From Brachypodium distachyon (Eukaryota; Streptophyta; Magnoliopsida; Poales; Poaceae), in the NCBI RefSeq assembly GCF_000005505.3, contig NC_016133.3, forward strand, positions 19,344,001 through 19,408,000: DNA of 64,000 bases. The letters are read 5' to 3'. Positions 11,470 to 21,873 of this stretch are shown here, in pieces. Position 1 is the first letter of the stretch. Each line of letters opens with the position of its first letter. The position numbers and the translations under genes were made by a program. The notes under the pieces are model-generated. The model saw only the letters and a list, made by a program, of their open reading frames with translations. It did not search any database and was not told where the DNA came from.

Positions 11470-13380
11470 TGACGAAGATGTGACTTCGACAATGTCCATA
11501 TTGATGGACTTGTATCTAGGAAAGATTTCGAGTGTGTGTTGGCGAACTCGTTGGCTAACAAATACACAAGGGACACGATTTACCCAGGTTCAGGGCCCTC
11601 GATGAGGTAATACCCCTACGTCCTGCTTGTCGGATCTGTATTGATTAGTCGATTACAATGGGGTGCCGCAGAGTCTAGATGCATAGAGTCGACGAGTGCG
11701 TCTAGGCAACTTGTATTTAAGTTGGGGTGTCCTCTTGGCTCCCCCTCCTGATGCTTTATATATATGTAGGAACTCAGGTCTAAGGTAGAGTCCAAGTCGG
11801 TTACAATGAGGAGATACACTCTAATTTATCTTCCTTATCTTGAGTCGCAAGATTTGGCATGTAGACTCCTGGAGTCTACTTAGCTTCCTTGTGGGCCCCT
11901 AGCTAGGCTGTACCGGGTATACTCGAGTCGAGTACGTGGTTAGTCATAACCACGTTGGTAGCCCCCAAGTGCCTGGTTGAGTTGAAGACTCGACTAGGGA
12001 CTTTTCCCGTAAAGAATGAGTTTATTCTGTTGTTGAGCCAGTTGCATAATGCTGCAGTCTTGGAGTTCCATCGATTTGTACTTCGAATGAGAAGTATTTT
12101 TGACTCAGAGAGTGTCTGAGCCGATGCTTTAGTGCTTGACTATTAAGTGAAAGTTTCACAATATGATCTGATAGTGGATCAATGCGGTGAGTAGGAGTCA
12201 TAGGGATATATGCTTAATGCGCCCAGATACTCGAGAAGTCGAGTCGAGTTAATCGCTCTAGGGCGAAAACAGCACTAGCTTTCATCAGCATTCGAGTCCC
12301 TGGGTTCGAACCTGGCAACTGGCGAATTTCGACTTAGCCTGCTGGGGTCTTATAGAGTCAAATTCCAGTTTTTAAGTACTCGACTCGTTCGTCAAGATTG
12401 CTTGTACTGTAAGTACACAGCTGGTACGTTTCCAGGCCCTATAGGAAGCCTACGGGTCTTATCTTCATGTAATGAACATGGTTGCAGGGAGCGACCCTTA
12501 AGTGAGAATTATTACTGGAGGGATGCAGTTGATGCATATCCAAGCCTAAATTTTAGGACTTATCTTCATACAATGAGTATAGATTCGACTGGAAATAACG
12601 TAGCTGGTATGACTCCAGGCCCGTAAGAGAACTTTCGGATCTTATCTTCATGCAATGAGCCTGGATTTACTAAAATACGCAGCTGGTATGATTTCAGGCT
12701 CGATATAATGATCCATGAGGCTTATCTTCATGCAATGAGCATGGGGTTACTAGAACAGTGCAGCTGGTGCGGCTCCAGGCTCTTTGGACGAAATCCAAGA
12801 GGCTTACTATTAGGCGAATGAGCATAAACAACTGAGGTGACGTAGCTGGTGCGACTTAATTGAGTCGACTATATCAAATCGACTGTTTTTGTTAGGGTAA
12901 TTACCCTGTTTTTACTGTTGCAAGTAAAGAGCAGACAATAGTTGACTGTATGAAGTCTTTAACCAATATAAACCAATAGTCGGTCAGTTAGTGACCTGAA
13001 TGAGAGTCATAGTATTCATAATTGTGATCCAAGACGAGTCTCAGCATTCTTATGGTAAAAATCCACCTCTCTATATGAAAGATAGCTTTTGAGTCATGAT
13101 ATTTGAGTCAGACTCCGTCACTGGTGACGTACCTGTTGAAAGTGAAGAGCCGTTGGGTCAACCGATGTGACCGGATGCACAGTCTAGCCTGATAGCTAGG
13201 CGCACTGTTGGCATGCGTCAGTGAAAAAATGATCACACTTCGTGCAGTAAATAAGACATAATGATTTTATCGATTCTTGCACCCGAAACATGGGTGGTCA
13301 TTTCTATTTTCACCGCTTCACTTCCCGATCGATGTGGGACACGTGGCCAAGATATGGATCTTGCGGCCCGGATTCTTCGG
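11470..13380 (-). mobile_element. Tat-lineage gypsy LTR, copy B
   Basis: This is the LTR lying 3' of the pol at 17563-19845. On the minus strand it contains a TATA box (TATATATAAAGCATCAGG near 11750), a leader with GCAGGACGTAGGGGTATTACC, and the end TTCGTCA at 11470. The U3 half contains five to six degenerate 80-bp repeats. It is similar over its whole length to copy C. The distal limit, next to the plus-strand aORF promoter, is uncertain by about 100 bp. Confidence 0.75.
12418..12925. repeat. Degenerate 80-bp tandem repeats in LTR copy B
   Basis: Units start at 12418, 12524, 12601, 12680, 12761 and 12843, each with a (C/T)AGCTGGT-like start, an internal CAGGC, and mostly CTTATCTTCATGCAATGAGC. 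The spacing is 77-82 bp after the first unit. The position upstream of the LTR TATA box suggests U3 enhancer repeats (inference). Confidence 0.8.
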
Positions 13381-13390
13381 CCGGATTCAG

Positions 13391-13402
13391 CCTATATAAG
13401 GA
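13391..13402 (+). promoter_or_regulatory. TATA box of antisense gene, copy B
   Basis: CCTATATAAGGAGG, with the aORF ATG 144 bp downstream at 13537. It faces away from the LTR promoter, so the distal LTR border looks bidirectional. Confidence 0.6.
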
Positions 13403-13536
13403 GGAGGATGGAAAGGGAATGCCTTTTACCCTTCTTCTTCCTTGCGAACCCAGTTCAAGCGCTAGAGCTCCCTGCTTCCATAGCCAAAAAATTTTGCGAG
13501 TTCCTTCAGCGACCAAGAATCCCACACCATCCAGAG

Positions 13537-16500
13537 ATGGGCAAGACCAAGGCCGCGGGTTCGAAGACCGATGCCGGCAAAGGAGATGCTGGCAAGGGAG
13601 TCGTTCCTTGGCCCATCGTGGCTGACCACCGCATCAAGATCCTGGAACTCCAGGATGAGGGATTGTTGCTGGGAGGCCCTGACGGGGTTCGCTTCCCGGC
13701 AAAAGAGTAGCACCCGCGACCGTTTCTAGGTGAGCGGGTTGTCTTCCTCGACTATGTGCTGCGGGGGCTCTCTTTTCCTCTTCATGCCTTTTTCCGTGCT
13801 ATGCTACTAGCCTATGGGCTGCACCTTCACGATCTGCCCCCCCAATTCCTATTTGCACGTTGCGTGCTTCATCACGTTATGCAAATGCTTCTTGGGGGTG
13901 GGCCCACATTGGGGGCTCTAGTAGCGGATCTTTATGATCAAAGGCCAGAAAGCGGACGCCATTGGGAGCATCAACTTCCAGGTGAGGCCCGACGCCAAAT
14001 ACTTCTCCCTCCAGCAGCGCGAATCTGTGCAAGGCTGGAGGTCGAAGTGGTTCTATGTCCAAGTTGACGCCTCGGTGCCGATCCAAGTCTTCCTGCCTTC
14101 TCAATCAAGAAGAAGACAAAGAATACGGCGGCATGGAGCCACGAACTGACGCCTGCAGAGGAGTCTGAGGTGACCTCGGCTAGGATGCACTCCCTGATGG
14201 GACAGGGGCTGACAGGTGGTCACCTAATAGCTCTGTTCCTCAGGATGAGGATTCAGTTGCTGCAGGCTCGCGTTCACCCAATGTGGTCCTTCGAAGGACC
14301 CGGGGATCCCACTCGGGTGAACACGGAAGAACTATCTTTGAACGAATTGGAGTCGCGGGTGCAAAGGTTGACGACCCTGACCAACGTGACTCCGGGCAAG
14401 ATCGACTCGCTAGTAGTCCTTTATGGCCCTGACAGGCCGAGGGAGGAGATAATTTATATTTCTGCTGTTTTGAGCTTGTATTTGTAAGCTACTGACCTGC
14501 TTGCTGGTGGTAGGGACTCGAAGATCCCTTGAGTCATCCTCCTCCTGCGGGGGAGGAAGAGCTGATGGACGAGTCCTCGGAGTCGCCGTAACAGGCTAGC
14601 GACTCCGAGACTGAAGAGGTTTCCCTGGAGACGGGGAGGAAGCGCAGCAGGGAGTCGAACCCCAAGTCTGATGATCAATTGACGGGTGTCGAGGGTCCGC
14701 CCGCTGGGACCTCTTCTCCTCCTCCTGTAGCCAAAAAGACCAAGATAGGCAGGCCAACGCCTGTCCGCAGATTTGGCCTTCTTGGCCGAGTCACCCAGAC
14801 CAGGTAGGTGATTCTTCATGCAATAGCTCTTCAAATAATGCAATCTGAATACTAAACTAGAAGATTTCTTTTGCCAGCTTTGTGGTCTCGGGTGACCAAC
14901 CAACAACCCAGGCTATTGAGGCCATTGGGTCGGACCCGATGGCTTCGGGTCCCTCAATCATCGTTGAGACGTTTGAGCCTCAGGTAGCGATGCCTAAGGC
15001 GCCTTCTCCAGTGAGTGGGGAGCGTCAATTCCAAGGGTTGCCCCACTCGTCAACTCGCTTGGAGAGCCACAGAGCCGAAACGGCTCCCTCGACTTCAGCT
15101 TGTCACGTAAGTTTCGAGTTCTTTTGTCAAGTAAATTTCTTTTGTTAATGAAATTTACTCTCCCTATGGGGGTATGAGTCAGACGCTGACGCAATCACGG
15201 TTGTAGCCGATCATCTGCTCCATAACGGAGTTTGTTGATCGCTATGATGCGGTGATGGCTGAGCGAGATCAGCTTCGCTGAGACTTGGAGCGAAGCCAGC
15301 AAGAGCTGAGGTCTGCTCAAGGTAATGCTTCCAACGCACTCTTTTTTGAGTCAAAAAATTATTGTATCTTACTGTTTGTCGTCTATATCTCTTTTCTCAG
15401 GCTAACTCCCTCAACGATGCCACCGAGCTTCAATCCAAAAGTTTGGAGAAGAAGCTTGCTGATCTGCCAGGGAGTCGGTAGAGAAGCTGGAGGCTGAAAA
15501 ACGCCTCTGCCCAAGGAGGTCGAAATGGAGAAGGCGAGAACCGTCCGACTCCAAGGAGTCATCGGTCCTCTCGCAGGTAAGAATATCGTAGTTGAATCCA
15601 CTTGTTTGGATACATTGTTAATGTTTTGGCTTGTTTGCAGGCCTGCTTTCCTTGTCCGGTCTCTTGCCCTCGAGTGAGAATTCACTCGACAAGGTGATCG
15701 ACGCTACAGCAAGTGTCTGCTCTGGAGCGGCAACTGGGATCCAGGGAGCTTCTAGGGTGCTCACTGGTTTGTTCGGGAAGATGTTTCCTGACGAGCCAGT
15801 GCCGGAGTCGCTAGGAAAGCTCATAGAGTTTTTCAGCGCTGACATGGATCCCCTAGACGAGTTCAGCCGGGTTCAGACCAACTCCAGTGCAGAGTCGACG
15901 TTCGTGTTAGCGCTAGCACATGGCTTTGGCGAGGACGTGCTGCAGAAGGTGGCTTCAGGCCCTCCGTTGTTACCCAGTGGGGAGGAGGTGGCTTTGACGC
16001 CTTACTTCCAGCTTGGGAAAGAACTGGCGGCCCAGCTGTCAGCTCAGCTGGGAGCAAGGCCTCTAAGGGAGAGGCGGCTCCGCCATTGTCGGCTCCTGCG
16101 CCAAGCCAAGAGGTGGGCCAAGCTTGAAGCTTAGACTTCTTAGGCTTTCTCCTGTCCTCTTTCTAATTTTCCTTTTTTGTATCGTCCTTGCTCGAATGTG
16201 AGCATTATTAATAAAGAAACATCCCCGTTCCTTTGCACTGATATGAGTCGAACTCCTTGCTTCTAGTTAGGACTCATGTCTTTGAATCCTTCTCGGGACT
16301 AAAAGGGGTATTTCTCTTCTATAGTGGCAGAAAGAGCCCGTGACTCCGACAGTCGAGGTAGACGCTGAAAGAGCTGTGACACCTGAGTCGAATATCGCGA
16401 GTGCCGCGGTCTCGGCTGAGATGCCCCCTTCGAAAACCGCGGAGTTGACGGCTCCAAAGGAGGTTCCTTCCCTGGACAAAACTCAAAGCGAACTAGAGTT

Positions 16501-17238
16501 CCTTCGTCGACGCCTCCAAGAAGCCGAAACCCGAGCCAAAGACTCGACGATGCAGAGTCGGAGAGCCGTGAGCGAGTAGCAGATTGCCAAGACCAAGTTG
16601 AAGGCGGCTGCCGCCCGCGAAGAGTTTATCTTCGCGGGCTGAGTTCTCAGCTTCAATGTGAGCCGCTACCTCCTTTTTGCTTGGATCTTCTTCTTTTCGG
16701 CTTGTGCTTTACCAGCATGAGTTGTTTGCAGATGTGCAGGCTGACCCGCGAGGCGAGCAAGATCGGGTAAACAGTGCGCTGAATGCTCGCAAACGGTCGA
16801 TCGATCATCGTTCTGGTCTGACCGAGTGAGGGTCATGACCTGATGCTTTTGCGAGACCGCATAGACCAAAACAGAAGCTTCTTCGACTCTCACTTAGAGA
16901 CTTTGAAGGCGATTCATCAGGCATTCCGGCCCTTGTAGGAGGTGCCCCAAGAGCTGAGCAAGCTGACCTAAAAGCTTGGACAAGATTGCGTCTTTCGGGA
17001 GCTGATGTACCGTCAGCTGGTCCAGGGGGCGAAGATAGCCCTGGCGTTTGTGCGGGTCCAGCACCCTCGACTCGATCTCAGCCGACTCTCGGAGCTTATT
17101 GGTGACCCGGGCGACGAAATCGATCTGCGACCTCATTTCAATGTTGTTTACGAGCAGGCGGCGAGAATCATCGGCTGGCGTTACTGGAAGGAAGAAGACC
17201 TTATAGTTCGACAACGTCGACCGTCGAGTCCTCAGTAA
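13537..17238 (+). pseudogene. Antisense ORF (aORF) of Tat element, PF04195-type, copy B
   Basis: This is the longest copy of the antisense gene and a different subfamily from copies A and C (starts MGKTKAAGSKTDAGKGD). The PF04195-type domain follows (FLDYVLRGLSFPLHAFFRAM, then FMIKGQKADAIGS). Lesions are a TAG at 13708, a frameshift in the C run at 13839-13846, adjacent stops TAGTAG at 13918-13923 and a further shift near 14060-14120. Introns supported by GT-AG and by copy A are 14804-14877, 15107-15206, 15322-15400 and 15577-15640. The first donor (near 14450) reads AT instead of GT. The exon at 15641-16134 is the best preserved (GLLSLSGLLPSSENSLDKV; GFGEDVLQKVASGPPLLPSG). Coiled-coil exons (16330-16640) and a last exon (about 16850-17238) with TAA follow. 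It is antisense to the neighbouring pol. The role is unknown. Confidence 0.7.
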
Positions 17239-17562
17239 ATAGTGGCAGCATAGATTCTACCGGGTGCGCGACCAGTGCTCCCGATGGGAGTAGCCCCCGA
17301 GTCTGGTGACGACTGTTTGCAGTGGTGACCGGACTCAAGTTATGTACTCGAAGATTGTATCTTGACCAGGGGCCGTTTTTGTAGAAAGAGCTTTTTGTAT
17401 AATTATAATTAAGTCTAAATGTGAATTTGAACTTGGAGACTCCCGGTGGGAGTAACGCTGAGATCGTTTATCCTCCCTTGAATCCGAAAAGTGCAGGAAC
17501 GCGAGTAACATTTACCGGGTGCGCGACCTGTGAGCAGGCCGTTCGCCTTTTTGACCTACCCG
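17239..17562. other. Spacer between antisense gene and pol
   Basis: Contains two copies of a short motif (TACCGGGTGCGCGACC near 17259 and 17514) and two CCCG(A/G)TGGGAGTA motifs (17282, 17444). The same motifs, in the opposite orientation, recur at 25907-25920 and 26070-26100. Confidence 0.6.
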
Positions 17563-18248
17563 TTAGTTTGTGGATGCGCAATTGAGGTGGATTCCCATCT
17601 GTTCACAAAAGTACCGGAACTCGTTAGAAATGAAGTTTGACCCGTTATCGGTGATAATGCTGTGAGGGACTCCAAAGCGGAATACGATGGAGCGAATGAA
17701 TGCGATGACAGTCATTCTCGTGGCATTTGTGATGGGCATTGCCTTGATCCATTTGGTGGACTTGTCGATGGTGACAAGCAGGAAAGTATGACCCCTTCTT
17801 TTGATCGTTGAAGTGGCCCGACCATGTCGAGTCCCCATTGAGCGAAAGGCCAAGCCAATGGTATTGTTTTGAGTTCTGAAGCCGGGGCATGCGGCTTAGT
17901 TGCGAGCATCTGGCAGGCCACACATCGGGTGACGATGTCGGCGGCGTCTTGCATCGCTGTCGGCCAGTAGAATCTGGCTCGAAAAGCCGTAGCCGCGATA
18001 GCACGACTGCTCGCATGGTGACCGCATGTGCCTTGATGTATGTCGATCAAAATCTCCTGTCCTTCCTCAGGTGGAATGCATCGTTGCAGGACGCCGGAGA
18101 CGCTTTGTTTGTAGAGCTCTCCTTCAATGACGGTAAAAGCTTTAGACCGCCTAGCAATTAGATGTGCTTCTGCGACGTCTGCAGGTAGCTCTTGTCGAAT
18201 CATGTACACAAGAAAGGGTTGCATCCACGTCGGCTCAACCATGAGCAC
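17563..18248 (-). pseudogene. Tat-lineage integrase, C-terminally deleted
   Basis: This would insert the element's cDNA into the host genome. The zinc-binding HHCC region is visible (DIHQG, GHHASSRA, RCVACQML), then the first catalytic Asp in GLDMVGP. A frameshift near 17810 changes frame, and the second Asp follows in IITDNGSNFISNEF. The protein stops soon after (NCASTN). The third catalytic Glu and the C-terminal domain are gone, probably by a deletion joining pol to the spacer at about 17560. The sequence lies downstream of the second RNase H in the normal gypsy order. Confidence 0.85.
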
Positions 18249-18391
18249 CTTATCTGGTTCTTCTTCACCGGTTGCGACTGCAGGGTCGTCTGGTGAGTCA
18301 GGGTCGAGAAGTTTTTGCTCACGGTCGATTGGTATTGTCTTCTTGGTACTCGAAGTATTCTTTTCTTTGATGGATCTTTGGTGGATGATCT

Positions 18392-19470
18392 CTAGGAATA
18401 CTTCGGACGGGATTGGGGAACGAGCGAGCCGATGTTGGCCAGACTGTCCGCTTCGTCATTGCTGTTTCGGCCAATGTGACGCAGCTCGCATCCATCGAAC
18501 TGGCCTTCCAGTACGTTGTAGAGATCGTGATAAGCAATCATGGAGCCCGAAATGGCGTCACACGACTTCATCGTTTTCTGAATGATGAGGTAAGAGTCGC
18601 CGTATATCATGAGCCTCGTGGCTCCGAAAGCTTTGGCCATGCGCATGCCATGCAAGAGGGCCTTGTACTCGGCTTCATTGTTTGAAGTGTTGTGAAAATG
18701 CATCTGAAGCACGTAGCGGAGTCTATCACCTTTGGGTGAAATAAGCACGACACCCGCGCCTGCCCCTTCATGTCGCTTCAACTCGTCGAAGTACATCGTC
18801 CATGAGCTTGACATGTCAGGCGGGCCCGGAGTCTGAGCCTCTGTCCACTTGGCGATGAAGTCGGGGAGCACTTGTGATTTGATCGACTTCCGCCGCTCGT
18901 AGGTTATGTTGCGAGCCGAGAGCTTGATTCCCCACTCGGCGACTCGTCCAGTCGCTTCAGGGTTGTTCAGAATGTTGGCGAGAGGAGCCTCGCTGACAAC
19001 AACAACTGTGTGTTGCTGGAAATAATGTCTTAGCTTGCGTGCTGTTAGAAAGACTCCATACGCAAGCTTTTGATAGTGGGGATAGCGTTGCTTTGTAGGC
19101 GAGAGGACTTCACTGATGTAATGGACTGGGCGCTGAACACCGTGGGTCTTGCCATCTTCGGCTCGCTCAACTACAATCGCGGTGCTGACCACCTGAGTGG
19201 TGGCCGCGATGTACAATAGGAGTTGCTCATCTTCTTGTGGAGCGACGAGGATCGGCGAGGTTGACAATAGGCGCTTCAAATCTGCGAAAGCAGCACTGGG
19301 CACTGGTGTCCACGCGAAGTCGTCCTTCTTCTTTTTCAGAAGATGGTAGAAGGGCAAGGCTTTCTCGCCTAGCCTACCGATGAATCGGCTCAGGGCCACG
19401 AGTCGACCAGTGAGCTGTTGGAGCTCATGAATTTTAGTCGGCTCCTTCATGGTTATGATGGCTCTGATTT
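18392..19470 (-). pseudogene. Tat-lineage pol: RT thumb, gypsy RNase H and second (archaeal-type) RNase H
   Basis: The N-terminal part is the end of reverse transcriptase (LTGRLVALSRFIGRLGEKAL). A gypsy RNase H-like connection domain follows (YISEVLSPTKQRYPHYQKLA; LRHYFQQHTVVVVSEAPL), then WTMYFDELKRHEGAGAGVVL opens a second RNase H. That second domain keeps four acidic positions: Asp in YFD, Glu in NNEAEYKALL, Asp in IYGDSYLII and Asp in SNDEADSLA. A dual RNase H is a known mark of the Tat lineage. The residue after the first Asp is Glu where Gly is usual. The end of the domain (LANIGSLVP) is followed by a stop at 18392. Confidence 0.85.
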
Positions 19471-19845
19471 TGTCGGGTTTGCCTCGATGCTTTGAGCCGA
19501 CAAAAAGTATCCAAGGAGTTGCCCGGCGGGTACCCCAAAGGTGCACTTGGTTGGGTTCAACTTGATTTTGTACTTGTCCAGGTTGTCGAATGTCTCCCGG
19601 ATTTCGTCGAGAAGCGTTTCTTCTTTCTTTGTTTTTATGACTATATCATCAATATAGACTTGGACGTTGTTCCCTAGCTGAGGCTCAAGGCATGCCTGCG
19701 TGCAGCGCAGATAGGTGGCACTAGCGTTTTTGGGCCCGAAGGGCATTGTTGTGTAACAGAAAACTCCATATGGAGTGACAAATGTTGTCTTCTCCTCGTC
19801 TTCGAACTTGAGTCGAATCTGGTTGTACCCTGAATAGGCGTCCAT
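19453..19845 (-). pseudogene. Tat-lineage reverse transcriptase fragment
   Basis: The sequence starts abruptly at MDAYSGYNQIRL, contains the catalytic motif VQVYIDDIVIK, and ends in GVPAGQLLGYFLSAQSIEAN. A one-base shift near 19475 connects it to the RNase H frame. Everything upstream (gag, protease, RT fingers, primer-binding site) is missing. At 19840-19845 the RT runs straight into LTR copy C through six shared bases, GTCCAT. Confidence 0.85.
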
Positions 19846-21735
19846 ATTGATGGATTTGTATCTAGGAAAGATTTCAAGTGTGTGTTGGCGAACTCGTCGG
19901 CTAACAAAGACACAGGGGACACGATTTATCCAGGTTCAGGGCCCTCGATGAGGTAATACCCCTACGTCCTGCTTGTCGAATCTGTATTGCTGAGTCGATT
20001 AAAATGGGGTGCCGCAGAGTTTAGATGCACAGAGTTGATGAGTGCTTTTAGGTGACTTGTATCTAAGTTGGTGGTGTCTCCTGGGCTCCCCCTCCTGGTC
20101 CTTTATATATGCAGAAACCTAGGTCTAAGTTAGAGTCCAAGTCGGTTACAATGAGGGAATATACTCTAATTAATCTTGCTTGTCTTAAGTCGCAAGATTT
20201 GGCATGTAGACTCCTGAAGTCGTAGTAGGCTTCCTCGTGGGCCCCCAGCTGGGCTGTACTGGGTATACTCGAGTCGAGTACGTGGTTAGTCATAACCACG
20301 TCAGTAGCCCCCAAGTGCCTAGTTGAGTCGAAGACTTGACTAGAGACTTTTCCCGTAAAGAATGAACTCATTTTGCTGTTGAACCAATTGCATAGTGCTG
20401 CAGCCTTTGGCAATTTGTCGACTTGTACTTCAAATGAGAAGTACTTTCGACTTAGAGAGTGTCTGAGCCGGTGCTTTAGTGCTTGACTGTTAAAATAACA
20501 GTTTCACAATATGATTTGATAGCGGATCAATGCGATGAGTAGGAGTCATACGGATATATGCTTAATGCGCTCAGATACTCGAGAAGTCGAGTCCAGTTAA
20601 TCGCTCTAGAGCGAATACAACAGTAGCTTTCATCAGCATTCAAGTCCCCGGGCTCGAACCTGGCGACTGGCGAATTTCGACTTAGCCTGCTGAGGTCTTA
20701 TAGAGTCGAATTTCAGTTTTTAAGTACTTGACTCATTTGTCTAGATTATATGTACTTGAAATACGCAGCTGGTACGTTTCCAGGCCCTATAGGAAGCCTA
20801 CGGATCTTGTCTTCATGTAATGAACATGGTTGAAAGGAGTGACCCTTAAGTAAGAATATTTACTGGAGGGATGCAGTCGATGCATATCCAGGCCTAATTT
20901 TTAGGACTTACCTTCATACAGTGAGTATGGATTCGACTGGAATAATGTAGCTGGTACGATTCCAGAACCGATAAAGAACCTTCGGGTCTTATTTTCATGC
21001 AATGAGCATGGGTTTGCTGAAATAACGCAGGTGGTACGATTTCAGGCTCGATGGAATGATCCATGAGGCTTATCTTCATGCAATGAGCATGGGTTTACTA
21101 GAGGAGCGCAGCTGGTGCGGCTCCAGGCTCTTTGGACGAAATCCAAGAGGCTTACTATTACACGAATGAGCATAAACAACCGAGGTGACGCAGCTGGTGT
21201 GACTCGATTGAGTCGACTATGTAAAATCGACTGTTTTGTGTCAGGGTCATTACCCTGTTTTTATTGTTGTAAGTAAAGAATAAGCAATAGCTGACTGTAT
21301 GAAGTCTTTAGCCTGTATAAAGCAACAGTTGGTTAGTTAGCGACTCGAATGAGAGTCCTAGTATTCATAATCGAGACTCAAGACGAGTCTCAATATTTTT
21401 ATGGTAAACTCCACCACCCTGTATGAAAGATAGTTTCGAGTCATGATATTTGAGTAAGACTTCGTCATTGATGACGTACCTGTTGGAAGTGAAGAGCCGT
21501 TTGGTCTGCCGATGTGACTTGTGCACAGCCTAGCCTGATAGCTAGGCACACTGTAGGCGTGCGTCAGTGGAGAAACGTTCACACTTCGTGCTGTAAACAA
21601 GACACAATGATGATCTCATTGGTTCTCGCGCCCACGAAGTAAGCAGTTATTTTCATCCTTGACGTTTCATATTCCGGTTGATGCGCAACACGTGGCCACG
21701 AACGAGATCGTGCGTCCCGGATTTTTTGCCAAGGT
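19846..21735 (-). mobile_element. Tat-lineage gypsy LTR, copy C
   Basis: Homologous to copy B from its TCCATATTGATGGA block onward. The terminal ~28 bases (TGACGAAGATGTGACTTCG part) are absent, because the RT fragment is joined here. It contains the TATA box (TATATAAAGGACCAGGAGG near 20095, minus strand), the GGACGTAGGGGTATTACC leader block and the 80-bp repeats. It could be the 5' LTR of the pol at 17563-19845 after an internal deletion, or the 3' LTR of a neighbouring element. Its flanking aORF belongs to the subfamily of copy A, which favours a chimera. Confidence 0.75.
20766..21270. repeat. Degenerate 80-bp tandem repeats in LTR copy C
   Basis: Units start at 20766, 20873, 20948, 21028, 21109 and 21191, with the same order and spacing (107, 75, 80, 81, 82 bp) as in copy B. 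Confidence 0.8.
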
Positions 21736-21738
21736 AAG

Positions 21739-21746
21739 GATAAAAA
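21739..21746 (+). promoter_or_regulatory. Weak TATA-like box of antisense gene, copy C
   Basis: GATAAAAA, about 134 bp before the aORF ATG at 21874. It aligns with TATAAAA in copy A and TATATAAG in copy B. Confidence 0.45.
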
Positions 21747-21873
21747 CTGAGGTGGGGTAAATTAGTTTAACCCTTCTTCCTCCTCGCACCCAGAGCTCAA
21801 GCGCCCAAGGATTTAGCTTCCATAGCCAAAACCCTTCGTGTTCCCTCACAAGAACGTCTTTCGACCCAGTAAA

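Noticed and set aside
12295..12325. tRNA-like T-arm (GGGTTCGAACCTGGC)
   Set aside because: The rest of a cloverleaf is absent, and the block recurs in LTR copy C (20650) as part of the LTR.
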